Below, piece after piece: positions 7,859 through 16,500 of a stretch of DNA of 64,000 nucleotides. The notes below the pieces were generated by a model. That model was not told the origin of the DNA and made no database searches. It saw only the letters and a program-made list of their open reading frames with translations. Within the stretch, counting starts at the first letter, position 1. Each line of letters begins with the position of its first letter. Origin of the DNA: Thalassovita sp. (GTDB taxonomy: Bacteria; Pseudomonadota; Alphaproteobacteria; Rhodobacterales; Rhodobacteraceae); contig JARGPB010000005.1 in assembly GCA_029212905.1 (NCBI GenBank), positions 62,001 to 126,000 of the forward strand. The letters are read 5' to 3'. Both the position numbers and the translations under genes were made by a program.

Positions 7859-7883
7859 AAAGGCCGGGTCATCCCCGGCCTTT
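7859..7883. terminator. Bidirectional terminator between ackA and the DUF1523 gene
   Basis: A perfect 10-bp stem, AAAGGCCGGG and CCCGGCCTTT around TCATC, lies between the convergent stops at 7853 and 7887. The flanking A and T tracts suit both strands. Confidence 0.85.
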
Positions 7884-7886
7884 CGC

Positions 7887-8537
7887 TTATTTCTTGGATT
7901 TCCAGCTGTCCAGCCAGCGGCCAACCCGGCCCTTTTTCTCGGCCAGAGAGTCCATACCTGAATCCCAACTGTCCTCGATATCCTCGATCACCGGGTCGAT
8001 GCGTTTCGCGCGGAACCGGCGCCAGCGCACCCAGATCGCCCAGCAGATCGCGGCGAACAGCGTCAGGATGATGATATTCAGCCAAGGGATGATCGTTGCA
8101 TCCGGCCCATCAACAGGTTTGACCCCCACAGCATTCGGAAAGATCGTCATGAATTCATTGCGCCAGCCGTAGTGCTTGATCGCGACCCATTGCGGCTTGT
8201 CGGCGCCGGATTTCAGATCCGCGGCCTCGGCTTGCAGATTCGAAGTGTCGAATTTGAAATAGGGCGGCCAGCCCCAGCCGGTGTCCTCGTTCCGGTAGAC
8301 CATGACCTGATCATTCGCCAGACGGGTCTGAATGAAAAACACATCGCGGTTGGTTTGCGTGCCGTCCGTGCCCACATCCGCTGTCGCCCAGAACAGAGAG
8401 TTCTCGCCGAAATCAATCCGCTTTTCATAGGTGTCCGTCACCCGCGCGATATCGTGCTGCGGCAGGGTATAGTGGAAAAACGCGGCGATAATCACCCAGA
8501 AGGCAATCCAGAACGCCCATTTGACATAGACCATCAC
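7887..8537 (-). CDS. DUF1523 family membrane protein, last gene of the 7-gene cluster
   Basis: A 216-residue protein with an N-terminal membrane segment (residues 5-24) and a second near 148-170 (WLNIIILTLFAAICWAIWV). Between them is the DUF1523 domain, with YTLPQHDIARVTDTYEKRID and the characteristic VYRNEDTGWGWPPYFKFDTSNLQAEA block near 80-105, probably periplasmic. The C-terminal 45 residues are charged and cytoplasmic. It is the most downstream of seven co-directional genes (14905 down to 7887), 10 bp after the 88-residue membrane gene. Molecular function is unknown; the family recognition is secure. Confidence 0.85.
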   Translation of the reverse strand: MMVYVKWAFWIAFWVIIAAFFHYTLPQHDIARVTDTYEKRIDFGENSLFWATADVGTDGTQTNRDVFFIQTRLANDQVMVYRNEDTGWGWPPYFKFDTSNLQAEAADLKSGADKPQWVAIKHYGWRNEFMTIFPNAVGVKPVDGPDATIIPWLNIIILTLFAAICWAIWVRWRRFRAKRIDPVIEDIEDSWDSGMDSLAEKKGRVGRWLDSWKSKK

Positions 8538-8547
8538 GTGGTCCTCC

Positions 8548-8814
8548 TTAATAGAAATTCATCATATAGATGACCACCGCAATCAGCACCACCGGCACGA
8601 TATAGACCAGCCAGATCAGCTTGCGGCGGAATGAATCGTCATAGTCGTCCAGCCCTTCGTCGACGAAATCCTCGCGCTTACCGGGCTTGCCGGCGGCTTC
8701 CCAGGCGCGGCGCAGTTTGCGACGACGGACTTGGCGCGACCAGATCGAGACAATGACGTAGATGATCGTCAAAACGACAAACCCCACGACGATCAAACGG
8801 CCCAGTGCCAGCAT
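8548..8814 (-). CDS. Small two-segment membrane protein of unknown function
   Basis: 88 residues with hydrophobic helices at about 4-25 (ALGRLIVVGFVVLTIIYVIVSI) and 66-86 (LIWLVYIVPVVLIAVVIYMM). The charged middle, with WEAAGKPGKREDFVDEGLDDYDDSFRRK-like basic and acidic stretches, should face the cytoplasm. It sits 12 bp after the DUF6638-like gene and 10 bp before DUF1523, so it is part of the same transcription unit. I recognise no characterised homologue. Confidence 0.8.
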   Translation of the reverse strand: MLALGRLIVVGFVVLTIIYVIVSIWSRQVRRRKLRRAWEAAGKPGKREDFVDEGLDDYDDSFRRKLIWLVYIVPVVLIAVVIYMMNFY

Positions 8815-8826
8815 GTGTCTCTCCTT

Positions 8827-10251
8827 TTATCCGCCCCAGGGGCCTTTGACTTTGGTCTTTTTCTTGGCCTTTTTCGAGCCTTTGGACTTTGTCGGCTGTA
8901 TCCGATTAACAGCCCCCCAAGGCCCGACCCGATCCAGCAAGTCCGTTTGTGAACGCGGCGGCGGCGGTGGGGCGGGTTCCTCAAGCGGGGCATCATGCCC
9001 GAACAGCGCCTTGCGGGCACCGGCCTTGTCTGCCTGATACTCTCGCTCCAGGAAATCAGCCACATAGGATTTCTTGGTTTCCGACCAGCCCGCATAAAGT
9101 TTGTAGAACAGCTCTTTGTGACAAATGAACAGCTGGCGCACGTCCTTGGGGGCCAGTTCGGACAGCAGCATGTTCACCAGATCCCGATCCGGGTGATCCG
9201 CCGCGCGCAGAGTATAAAAATACGCCGGGTGATCGCTGCCGATCCGGGGCCAGGGACCATCGTCCTCGGCCCAGCGCACCAGAGATTGCAGCCCGTGAAA
9301 TTCCGGTGGCAGAGCATCCGCATGTGCCCGCGCCAAGGCCCTGATATCGCGCCGCGTGGCCCCTGTGAGGTCGATCCCCCGATCCTGTGCCACATCCACG
9401 ACGATGAAATCCATCTTTTGCCGCAGGATTGCCCCCGCATCTATCCCGCGCGCCTTTACGATAGGTTCGACAAGGTCGTTCAGCTCAAGAAAGCGGGCAA
9501 CCTGATTGCGATCCTCAAGGTCAAACACATGCGCCATCGACAGGTCACGCAGGGCGGTTTTGTCTTGCGCAACCACCGCTGGATGATCGACCCCGCGGAA
9601 CAGATACGCCCCGCCGTAATGCGCCGTCCAAAAGTTATCCTGCGCGAACTCCATCTGTTTCAGCCGCACTGGGTTGCGCGTCACGTCGCCGGTTTTCTTG
9701 GCCAGGCCGATCATGTCCGCGATCAGCACATCGTCGAACCATGCGTCGTCCTCCTGCACAAAGCGATCGACCATCTGTCCCAGCTTCTCGGCGTCCTTGA
9801 CCGTACCCGAGGTGGTGTCGGCTTCGATCTTGATCTTGCGAATATCCAACAGACGCGCTGGATCGGACACAGAATAGACCGAGTTCAACAGCTCCCCTGC
9901 GACGGCGTCGCGGGCGGTCAGGGCAAACATCTGGGCTTCGTTTTCCTCGATAAACTGCCGCAATATTCCGCGCGACATCGAGAATTTCGCATTCAGCAAG
10001 GGCGCCGTTTTCTGCGCGGTGCTGAGCAGGATAAACTGCCGGTTACAGCCCCCCTGATTGAGGTACTGCATATCCCCCAGCTCGTCGCCAACCTCGGGGG
10101 AGTAACCGCTGATGTCGATGTGAAAATCGGTCAGCGCAGTCTGTTTTCCGGTCAGATGGCCCAGCGCACGATTGTACCGCTCGACCAACGCAGGCGAGGA
10201 CACACGGATCAGATTGCCAAACATCAGGCCTTTTTCGATGAGCCGGTACAT
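8827..10251 (-). CDS. Conserved protein, probably DUF6638 family; AAA-cluster partner
   Basis: A soluble 474-residue protein without signal or membrane segments. The N-terminus (MYRLIEKGLMFGNLIRVSSPALVERYNRAL) and central blocks such as WTAHYGGAYLFRGVDHPAVV look like the uncharacterised DUF6638 family of alphaproteobacteria. The last 60 residues are low complexity: proline-rich (PLEEPAPPPPPRS) then strongly basic (KSKGSKKAKKKTKVKG), suggesting binding to nucleic acid, an anionic surface or a partner. Its ATG overlaps the stop of the preceding small membrane gene by one base. Function unknown; the steady association with an AAA+ ATPase suggests a joint complex (inference). Confidence 0.75.
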   Translation of the reverse strand: MYRLIEKGLMFGNLIRVSSPALVERYNRALGHLTGKQTALTDFHIDISGYSPEVGDELGDMQYLNQGGCNRQFILLSTAQKTAPLLNAKFSMSRGILRQFIEENEAQMFALTARDAVAGELLNSVYSVSDPARLLDIRKIKIEADTTSGTVKDAEKLGQMVDRFVQEDDAWFDDVLIADMIGLAKKTGDVTRNPVRLKQMEFAQDNFWTAHYGGAYLFRGVDHPAVVAQDKTALRDLSMAHVFDLEDRNQVARFLELNDLVEPIVKARGIDAGAILRQKMDFIVVDVAQDRGIDLTGATRRDIRALARAHADALPPEFHGLQSLVRWAEDDGPWPRIGSDHPAYFYTLRAADHPDRDLVNMLLSELAPKDVRQLFICHKELFYKLYAGWSETKKSYVADFLEREYQADKAGARKALFGHDAPLEEPAPPPPPRSQTDLLDRVGPWGAVNRIQPTKSKGSKKAKKKTKVKGPWGG

Positions 10252-10578
10252 TACTGCCTATCAATCTCTCTAGACTTCAGGAACGCGAAAAGGGGAACAA
10301 CGATTCCTGCGATGGGCACCCATGCATAGGCGCTATACTCCAGCCAGGCGGAAACGGGTTCACCCCCCGGGGCGGCCGCTCCTGCCCAAAGCAGAAATAC
10401 CACGACAAGAACCGAAGATAGATAAAACAGCCCAAAGATTAACAACGCTGGAAGCAATATCTTCGACCAGCGAAATGGAACTAGGGCACGTCCCACAACG
10501 ATACCCCCCCCGAATGGCAAACACAACCATCGTGAGCCCAATGAGAGCTGTCGCTATTTCGTAGTACATCGCACTCAT
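10251..10578 (-). pseudogene. Small membrane protein gene broken by a +1 frameshift in a G8 run
   Basis: A frame from ATG 10578 gives MSAMYYEIATALIGLTMVVFAIR and then loses hydrophobic character. A second frame, ending at the stop 10251-10253, continues with VVGRALVPFRW and two membrane helices (LLPALLIFGLFYLSSVLVVVFLLWAG; AYAWVPIAGIVVPLFAFL). They join if the run of eight G (plus-strand C at 10504-10511) were seven, giving an intact 108-residue protein with three membrane segments whose stop overlaps the next start. So this is either a sequencing error, a real inactivation, or a slippage site. Read alone, the downstream frame could start at 10541 (96 residues). Function unknown. Confidence 0.65.
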
Positions 10579-10693
10579 ATGACAACTTTCGAACTATGCT
10601 CGGCGCACTTTGAATGCAGAAATTCTGGCTCGCATGCAGGCGCTTCTCGCCCACTCGCAGTCTGGCGCGGCCCTTGGTGGCAAGAGAAGCCCA

Positions 10694-12631
10694 TCACCCC
10701 TTCTCCTCCAGATACCGGCGTTTGGCCTCTTCTGTGCGGGCGAAGTCGCGGACCATATTGTCGATGGCGACCTCGTCGGATTTGTCGGCATAGCGGAATT
10801 CTGAATCCGCGTAGCGGTTAATCTCCTGGATCACCATGTCGATCGTGATGGGTTTGCGCAGGTCCTCGATCATGGCCAGTTTGCGTTCGTAGGGTTGGAA
10901 CAGAAACAGGTCGGGCTGCTCCATCCATTCATCCGGCAGCTCAAAGTCCATCGCGCGGACTTTGACCGCATCGGTGATGTTCTTGATCGCACGCCCGGTG
11001 AAACGTTCGTCCGCCTGCTGGATCGCCTTCAGATAGGCGCCCATCTTGGCAATCGTGTCCAGCGCGCCAACCTGATCGTGGACACGGTCAAAGACCTCCA
11101 GCAACCCGGCCTCTTGCGGGCGGGCGTGCGCCTCAAAGCTCCGCGCCACGGCCCGTTTGATTTCCTGCGCGGCGTAGAGATCATGATCGCCCAGCGGGAT
11201 GTCGTGTTTTTTACCCATCAACAGCGCCAGAATGTCGATGTAATCCTCGCGCGTTTGCGGCCCGTCCACCAGAAACCGTGCGCCCGCCCGCTGGCGCAGC
11301 GCGTCATCCACGTTCTCGGGGTAGTTCGAGAACATCCCGAAGGTGCAGTTCCCCCGCACGACAGTGTTGGCACCGGCAAAAGCCTCCATAAACACGGCCG
11401 TGACCTCTTGCTGACCAGCCGAGGACTGACGATCCCCGCGTTTGCCTGCAATCTGGTCAATATCATCAATCGTTCCGAACCCGATCACGCCGGGGTCCAG
11501 CACGTTGTTGATAAAGGCCTTGGCGTTCTGGCCGGATTTACCCTGATAGCTGTCGATATTGTCGATGCCGAAATTCTGATAACGGAACGGATAGCCCGCG
11601 ATCTGGCAGTAGTCATGCACCAGACCGGCCATCATCTGGATCAGCGTGGTTTTCCCGGTGCCCGGCGCGCCATCCCCCATAAAGGTAAAGATGAACCCGC
11701 CCAGTTCCGCAAAAGGATTCAGTTTGCGGTCAAAGTCATAGGCCATCAGCATCTTGGACAGCCGCATCGCCTGATATTTGGCAATGTGGTTGCCAACCAC
11801 CTGATGCGGCTTCTTGAATTGCATGGTCAGGGTCGTGCCGACCGCTTTGCGCGCGGGGGTGAAACCTTGCAGCGTCAGATCATCAGCCTCAACCCGCCAG
11901 CTGGCACCATTGAAGGGCTCGACCCTGGGTGCAGTCTGCGCACGCAACGCAACATGCTCCATCACCTGCTCGGCAAAGGCCGCAAGAGTCGCGATCAGAT
12001 GCGGCTCGTCGGTGGCGTGGGTGGCGATGTCCTGATCCAGCTCCCACAGTATTCCGTGCAAGGCAAGCTGAGCATTGTCCGTCAGAACCTCTTCGGGGGC
12101 GCGGATTTCGGTGGTGGTTTCACCCTGATGCGGGGCCAACAAAAACGCCAGCGCATTGGCGAACACATACAGCGTCACCAGCGCCTCGGCCTCCAGCAGC
12201 TCGGCAAACTCCTGTTTGCGCACAGCGGGCAAAGACCCTTCCAGATTGGCCTGTTTCAACGCCACCAACCCAGTCTGCGCCGCGAAACCCTGCCCCATCG
12301 CCAGAGACACCGCCAAACTGCGGCGCAAGACATTCATCGCAGTCGCCTGCAAAGCCGACACCAACGCGTCGCCCCCATCCGCCGCCTCGATTCGCTCCAG
12401 CAGATGCACGCCTTCCGGCCGCACAGTCGACCGCGTCACCATCCCAGGCGTCGTTGACCGAAACCGCCGCGTGCGGGAAATCCCTGGGGATCTCTCTTCC
12501 GGCTTTTCGGGCGCCCGCGCCTTGCCGATCCGAGGCGTATGATCGAAACCTTCCAGCATTGCCAAAGCCGCCGGATAATGGGCGCGGATCTCTTCCTCGC
12601 GCAACTCCATCAAATCACTTGTCAGGCTCAT
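10694..12631 (-). CDS. AAA+ ATPase, core enzyme of the unknown cluster
   Basis: A 645-residue protein. Residues 1-300 are an uncharacterised, mostly helical region. The AAA+ module follows: Walker A GAPGTGKT at 321-328, Walker B VIGFGTIDDID at 382-392, a sensor-1 Asn in GNCTFGMFSN near 427-436, and an arginine-finger candidate in ALRQRAGARF near 444-453. IGFGTIDDIDQIAGKR is unusual in having Thr-Ile-Asp-Asp where most AAA+ proteins have DE. No membrane segment. It lies third in the cluster, 66 bp after the gene ending at 12698, with a repeat copy in the gap. A remodelling ATPase acting on its coiled-coil or membrane neighbours is the natural inference; substrate unknown. Confidence 0.85.
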   Translation of the reverse strand: MSLTSDLMELREEEIRAHYPAALAMLEGFDHTPRIGKARAPEKPEERSPGISRTRRFRSTTPGMVTRSTVRPEGVHLLERIEAADGGDALVSALQATAMNVLRRSLAVSLAMGQGFAAQTGLVALKQANLEGSLPAVRKQEFAELLEAEALVTLYVFANALAFLLAPHQGETTTEIRAPEEVLTDNAQLALHGILWELDQDIATHATDEPHLIATLAAFAEQVMEHVALRAQTAPRVEPFNGASWRVEADDLTLQGFTPARKAVGTTLTMQFKKPHQVVGNHIAKYQAMRLSKMLMAYDFDRKLNPFAELGGFIFTFMGDGAPGTGKTTLIQMMAGLVHDYCQIAGYPFRYQNFGIDNIDSYQGKSGQNAKAFINNVLDPGVIGFGTIDDIDQIAGKRGDRQSSAGQQEVTAVFMEAFAGANTVVRGNCTFGMFSNYPENVDDALRQRAGARFLVDGPQTREDYIDILALLMGKKHDIPLGDHDLYAAQEIKRAVARSFEAHARPQEAGLLEVFDRVHDQVGALDTIAKMGAYLKAIQQADERFTGRAIKNITDAVKVRAMDFELPDEWMEQPDLFLFQPYERKLAMIEDLRKPITIDMVIQEINRYADSEFRYADKSDEVAIDNMVRDFARTEEAKRRYLEEKG

Positions 12632-12646
12632 GTTTCGGCACCTTCA

Positions 12647-12668
12647 TTTCATCTTGCAAAAAATACTC
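12647..12668 (-). repeat. Copy of the dispersed 22-bp intergenic repeat inside an operon
   Basis: On the minus strand GAGTATTTT, TT, GCAAGATGAAA. It sits in the 66-bp gap between two genes of the AAA+ cluster, 15 bp before the ATPase start codon, so it is transcribed with the operon. Confidence 0.85.
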
Positions 12669-12697
12669 TCGCCGAAGGCCACGGTCCAAAGGACCGT

Positions 12698-13828
12698 TCA
12701 GCGATAACTCAATACCCGCCCGCTGGGGCTGACCACGAATTTCTGAACGCTGGCAAAGCCGGGTGGCGCTTTCTCGACCAGCACCTGATAGGGGCGCTCT
12801 GGCATAATGATGCTGCGCTCGGTGCGTGTGGCGCCGCTATCCACACCCCGCCCGCCAAAGGGGTCCAGCGCGAATACCTCGCGCTCGGCAGACGAAAACC
12901 AGCCCACGCGCTCTTCTGTGACGCGTTCGCTTTCCAGCTCTTCGACGGTCCAGGCCATAGCCCAGTCCTGCCCCTCGGGGCTTTCGGCCTCGGCCAGCAC
13001 CTCACGCAGAGGCCCGCTCTGCTGGGTATAGGCGTGCGAATACATCGGCCCCAGATGGATGCGGCGCAGTTTCTTGGGGTGCAGGTCGTTGAACTGTTCG
13101 TCGAACCCCTTGGCGATGGTCAGCAGTTTCAGCCCGCCCACACTTTGCCCCATGAGGTGCGCCTGCACTTCGGGCCAGCGGCGCTCGTCCTTGGGCAGGG
13201 CCTCGCGACCGCTGTCTTCGAGCTCCATCATATAGATGACCGGCAGGTTCAGCTGGCTGTCATACACCGCCCAATGCACCAGATACCGCCGACGATCCTC
13301 AAGCCCGGACAGCCAGATCGTGCGCGGATCGTTTTGCGCCCAAAACAGCTCTCCGCGTTGTAATTCCTCATAGTACAGCCGCTGAGACAGGGCGAATTGC
13401 AACCGTGTCGGGATGCTGTTTTCGCCCACGATTTGCTCGACCATCTGGCGTTTCAGCTCCTCGGTGCTGGGCATGCCGTCCAGATGCTGTGCTGCCTGCA
13501 TCGCGTCATTGGCCATGACCAGCAATTCGTTGAACACGGGAAACCCGCTGTCCACGGTATCAATCGACAAAGAGCCAAAGAACTGCCCGGTTTCGCGCCC
13601 AACCAGCAGGTATTTCATGCTCAGCGCCCGGAACGAGTACCCCACCGCCGCCATATAGCGCACCAGGACATCAACCTCGTTGTTGGTCAGGGCGCCTTCG
13701 GCGCGCATTTGGGCGGCGACACGGGCCAGGTGCGCGGTGATCACATCAAATTTGCGGAAATAGCGGCGGCTGGCAAAGGTATCCCCCAGCGCCGCGTGGT
13801 CCGCCTGAATTTCGACCTTCGATGACAT
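12698..13828 (-). CDS. Conserved hypothetical protein of the AAA+ cluster
   Basis: A 376-residue soluble protein that I do not recognise. It is rich in aromatic and charged residues, has no signal peptide, membrane span or HExxH motif, and no nucleotide loop. Notable stretches are FRKFDVITAHLARVAAQMRAEGAL near the N-terminus, LVGRETGQFFGSLSIDTVDSGFPVFNELLV near 85, and a WTVEELESERVTEERVGWFSSAEREVFALDPFGG block near 285. Its ATG follows the stop of the coiled-coil gene directly (TAAATG), so the two are translationally linked and probably work together. Confidence 0.75.
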   Translation of the reverse strand: MSSKVEIQADHAALGDTFASRRYFRKFDVITAHLARVAAQMRAEGALTNNEVDVLVRYMAAVGYSFRALSMKYLLVGRETGQFFGSLSIDTVDSGFPVFNELLVMANDAMQAAQHLDGMPSTEELKRQMVEQIVGENSIPTRLQFALSQRLYYEELQRGELFWAQNDPRTIWLSGLEDRRRYLVHWAVYDSQLNLPVIYMMELEDSGREALPKDERRWPEVQAHLMGQSVGGLKLLTIAKGFDEQFNDLHPKKLRRIHLGPMYSHAYTQQSGPLREVLAEAESPEGQDWAMAWTVEELESERVTEERVGWFSSAEREVFALDPFGGRGVDSGATRTERSIIMPERPYQVLVEKAPPGFASVQKFVVSPSGRVLSYR

Positions 13829-14905
13829 TTATTCGCCGTACAGGTTCTTGTCGTGCTTCTCGACGATCGCCTGGAACCGGCGTGCGAAACGCTCGTCGGC
13901 CTTGGCCTTGGCTTCCAGCACCTCGCGGGCAAACACCATGTGCTCTTCGTGTTTTTCCATCATGTCGGCCATGCGCTGGTTGGTCGCCGTGCCGATCGCG
14001 GCCATCGCGGCCTGAGCCTCTTTGTCCGTCTGCACGCCGATTTCGTTGATCCGGTGCGCCACATCCTGCTGCTGAGCGGTCTTCAACGACTTGGTCAGCG
14101 CATCATACAGCACGACTCGCTGCTTGGTGTCCGTTTGCAGTTTGTTGATCAGAACCATCTGCGTGGCCGCCTGGTTCTGCAACGAATCCACCCAAGTTTT
14201 GCCCTTTTCGATATAGCGCTCCAGCGTCTGGGACTTCGCCAACTTGACCTGTTCGTCCTGAACCAGGGCGTTATAGGCCTTGTTCAGATCGGCCAGATCG
14301 GTCTCCAGTTTGGTGCGCTCGGCCGCGTCGGTGGTGACGCCGATCTTGTTCTCCAGCTCGATAATTTTGGGGTCCATGCCCAGAATTTCGGTCCGGACAT
14401 TCTCCAGCTCTTGTACGGTCAGCTCTCGCTCGTCCAGAGTTTCCGTCAGGTTGACCTCGACCTTGCCTTTCTGATCGTTCAGCGTTGCCAGCTGCCCCTC
14501 TAGCAAGCTGGTAATCACGTCGGATTTGGCGATCAGGTCCTGCAATTTATCATCAATATTGGCGGTGCGCATCCGTTCCTGGCGCAGCGACTCGGATTTG
14601 CCTTTGCTGAAAATGCCGACAAAGCTCTCCCAGCCGGTCTTGGTCCGCATTTCGTCGAAATCCTTCGAAAACGCAGCCGTCACATCATCCAGCCCCATGA
14701 TCAGCTCGGCGATATTGGCGTTCATGACCTGAGTATGCGCGTTCACATCATCCAACGTGGCGTTTTCAATGTCGATCATGGCGTCGTCGCCCGACTTGAT
14801 CTTCTGGCGCGCACTGTCGATCCGCCCCGTCAGCTCTGAGATCTTGGCTTGCGCTTCGGCAACCTGTTTTTGCGATTCCAGCACCTGCGCTTCAAAACTG
14901 GCCAT
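13829..14905 (-). CDS. Long coiled-coil protein, first gene of the AAA+ cluster (remotely TelA-like)
   Basis: 358 residues, almost entirely helical with heptad-rich stretches from the first residue (ASFEAQVLESQKQVAEAQAKISELTGRI) through ELTVQELENVRTEILGM, KLETDLADLNKAYNALV and SLKTAQQQDVAHRINEIG. No signal or membrane segment. The start at 14905 has GGAGA upstream; an extension to 14947 is less likely. The layout (paired helices, a TDTKQRVVLYDALTKSLKTA segment, alanine-rich tail) recalls TelA/YaaN toxic-anion-resistance proteins or PspA-like membrane-associated coiled coils, but only remotely. It would supply a scaffold or filament to the ATPase downstream (inference). Confidence 0.78.
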   Translation of the reverse strand: MASFEAQVLESQKQVAEAQAKISELTGRIDSARQKIKSGDDAMIDIENATLDDVNAHTQVMNANIAELIMGLDDVTAAFSKDFDEMRTKTGWESFVGIFSKGKSESLRQERMRTANIDDKLQDLIAKSDVITSLLEGQLATLNDQKGKVEVNLTETLDERELTVQELENVRTEILGMDPKIIELENKIGVTTDAAERTKLETDLADLNKAYNALVQDEQVKLAKSQTLERYIEKGKTWVDSLQNQAATQMVLINKLQTDTKQRVVLYDALTKSLKTAQQQDVAHRINEIGVQTDKEAQAAMAAIGTATNQRMADMMEKHEEHMVFAREVLEAKAKADERFARRFQAIVEKHDKNLYGE

Positions 14906-15098
14906 GCGTTTCTCCTGACAAATAAATCTTTCTACCAATATGGGCAATGTAAACGCGATTTACATCCCTGGCAGCCTAAAACTTAGCAAGACATTCGCAA
15001 AACCTGCCCCCAAAAGAAAGAGAGAACCGCCCAACCGTCGGCGCAAACCCGCATTCTGCTTTCTCAGGTATCCAAGAGGCATCGGCTGCGGGCCAAGA

Positions 15099-15111
15099 GG
15101 GGCGATGCCCC
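15099..15111 (-). terminator. GC hairpin downstream of creatinase, possible terminator
   Basis: GGGGC-GAT-GCCCC beside a C/G-rich tract, 20 bp past the creatinase stop. No clear T run, so either a weak terminator or a relative of the G/C hairpins next to the dispersed repeat. Confidence 0.4.
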
Positions 15112-15130
15112 GCCCGCCCCCAGCGTGTCC

Positions 15131-16339
15131 TTATCCAACGATGTTGAAATCCGGGCCATAGGGGTAGCCGGTGATATTCTCGTTGCCATCCTCGGTGATC
15201 ACCAGGATATCGTGCTCGCGATACCCGCCGGCGCCCGGTTGATCCTTTGCCAGTGTTAGCATCGGTTCCATGCTGATCACCATGCCGGGTTCCAGCACCG
15301 TGTCGATATCCTCGCGTAGTTCCAGCCCGGCCTCGCGGCCATAAAAATGCGACAAGACCCCGAACGAGTGCCCATACCCGAACGTCCGATATTGCAGCAG
15401 GTCCCGGTCAGAGAAGAACTCGTTGACCTTGTGCGTGACCTCGGCGCAGGTGGCACCGGGTTTCAGCAGGCTCATGCCGTATTCATGCGCTGCGACGTTT
15501 GCCTCCCAGATTTTCAGGCTGGCAGGATCGACCTCTTGCACGAACATGGTGCGTTCCAGCGCGGTGTAATAACCGCTGATCATGGGGAAAGTGTTCAGGC
15601 TCAGGATGTCGCCGCGTTCCAGCATGCGGCCCGTGACCGGGTTATGCGCCCCGTCGGTGTTGATGCCCGATTGGAACCAGACCCAGGTATCGCGGTATTC
15701 GGCATCGGGGAAGGAGTTGGCAATCTCGGCTTCCATCGCATCGCGCCCCGCCATGGCCACATCAATTTCGCGCGCGCCGACCTGTACCGCATCGCGGATA
15801 GCGTAGCCGCCAACATCCGCCACGCGGGCGCCTTCGCGGATCAGGGCAATCTCGGCCGGGGATTTATGCATACGCTGGCGCATGGTTGAATCGTACATAT
15901 CCACCATACGCGCCGGGACCAGAAAGGCCTCGAGCTTGCGCATCTGCAACAATGTCAGGTGGTCGCTTTCGTATCCAATCACCCGGCCCTCGCCTGCGAC
16001 AGATCGCACAGCGCGCCAATAGTTATCACGCTGCCAGTCGGTATAGGTGATGTTATCCCCATGGCAGCGCCGCCAGGGCTGACCGGCATCAATCCCGGCG
16101 CTGATGGTGACGCTTTCTGTGGCCGTAACAACCAACCCATAGGGCCGCCCGAACGCGCAATACAAAAAGCCGCTGTAATAGGCGATGTTGTGCATCGAGG
16201 TGAAAATAACCGCATCCACATTTGCCTGAGCCATGATGTGGCGCAGGCCGTTCAGGCGGGCGTCATATTCGGCGGACGCAAAGGGCAGCGGGGCCTTTTC
16301 GCCATTGTGGAAACGATACATGTCAGGACGTGAAGTCAT
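15131..16339 (-). CDS. Creatinase (creatine amidinohydrolase)
   Basis: Hydrolyses creatine to sarcosine and urea in the cytoplasm. The 402 residues match the family length (Pseudomonas creatinase about 403) and align throughout from memory: FTSMHNIAYYSGFLYCAFGRPYGLVV, AGIDAGQPWRR, YTDWQRDNYW, TWVWFQSGINTDGAHNPVT (catalytic His in GAHNP), LSLNTFPMISGYYTALERT, YRTFGYGHSFGVLSHFYGREAGLELREDIDTVLEPGMV, and YREHDILVI. It has the pita-bread (M24) fold but as a non-metal amidinohydrolase rather than a peptidase. Creatininase and sarcosine oxidase are not nearby; the gene is flanked by unrelated hydrolases. Confidence is high because the active-site blocks match creatinase rather than generic Xaa-Pro peptidase. 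Confidence 0.92.
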   Translation of the reverse strand: MTSRPDMYRFHNGEKAPLPFASAEYDARLNGLRHIMAQANVDAVIFTSMHNIAYYSGFLYCAFGRPYGLVVTATESVTISAGIDAGQPWRRCHGDNITYTDWQRDNYWRAVRSVAGEGRVIGYESDHLTLLQMRKLEAFLVPARMVDMYDSTMRQRMHKSPAEIALIREGARVADVGGYAIRDAVQVGAREIDVAMAGRDAMEAEIANSFPDAEYRDTWVWFQSGINTDGAHNPVTGRMLERGDILSLNTFPMISGYYTALERTMFVQEVDPASLKIWEANVAAHEYGMSLLKPGATCAEVTHKVNEFFSDRDLLQYRTFGYGHSFGVLSHFYGREAGLELREDIDTVLEPGMVISMEPMLTLAKDQPGAGGYREHDILVITEDGNENITGYPYGPDFNIVG

Positions 16340-16500
16340 TCGACCCTCCTAGAAAAGAAAGGTCCCGGCGTTCAGGACGGTCAAGAGGCACATGACGTAT
16401 GGTCACGCGGCGACGCCATCGCCATGCCCTTTGCCCACCTTGCCCATGCTGCACGATCTGGCAAGATAGTTTGCGACACCAAGACAGGAAAACCGACACC

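Noticed and set aside
10594..10791. 65-codon frame between the AAA+ ATPase and the small membrane gene
   Set aside because: It overlaps the 3' end of the ATPase gene in another frame and has low-complexity basic composition without a ribosome site.
15131..16339. Xaa-Pro aminopeptidase for the M24-fold protein
   Set aside because: The WFQSGINTDGAHNPVT block, YTDWQRDNYW and the length match creatinase rather than the metal-ligand pattern of peptidases.
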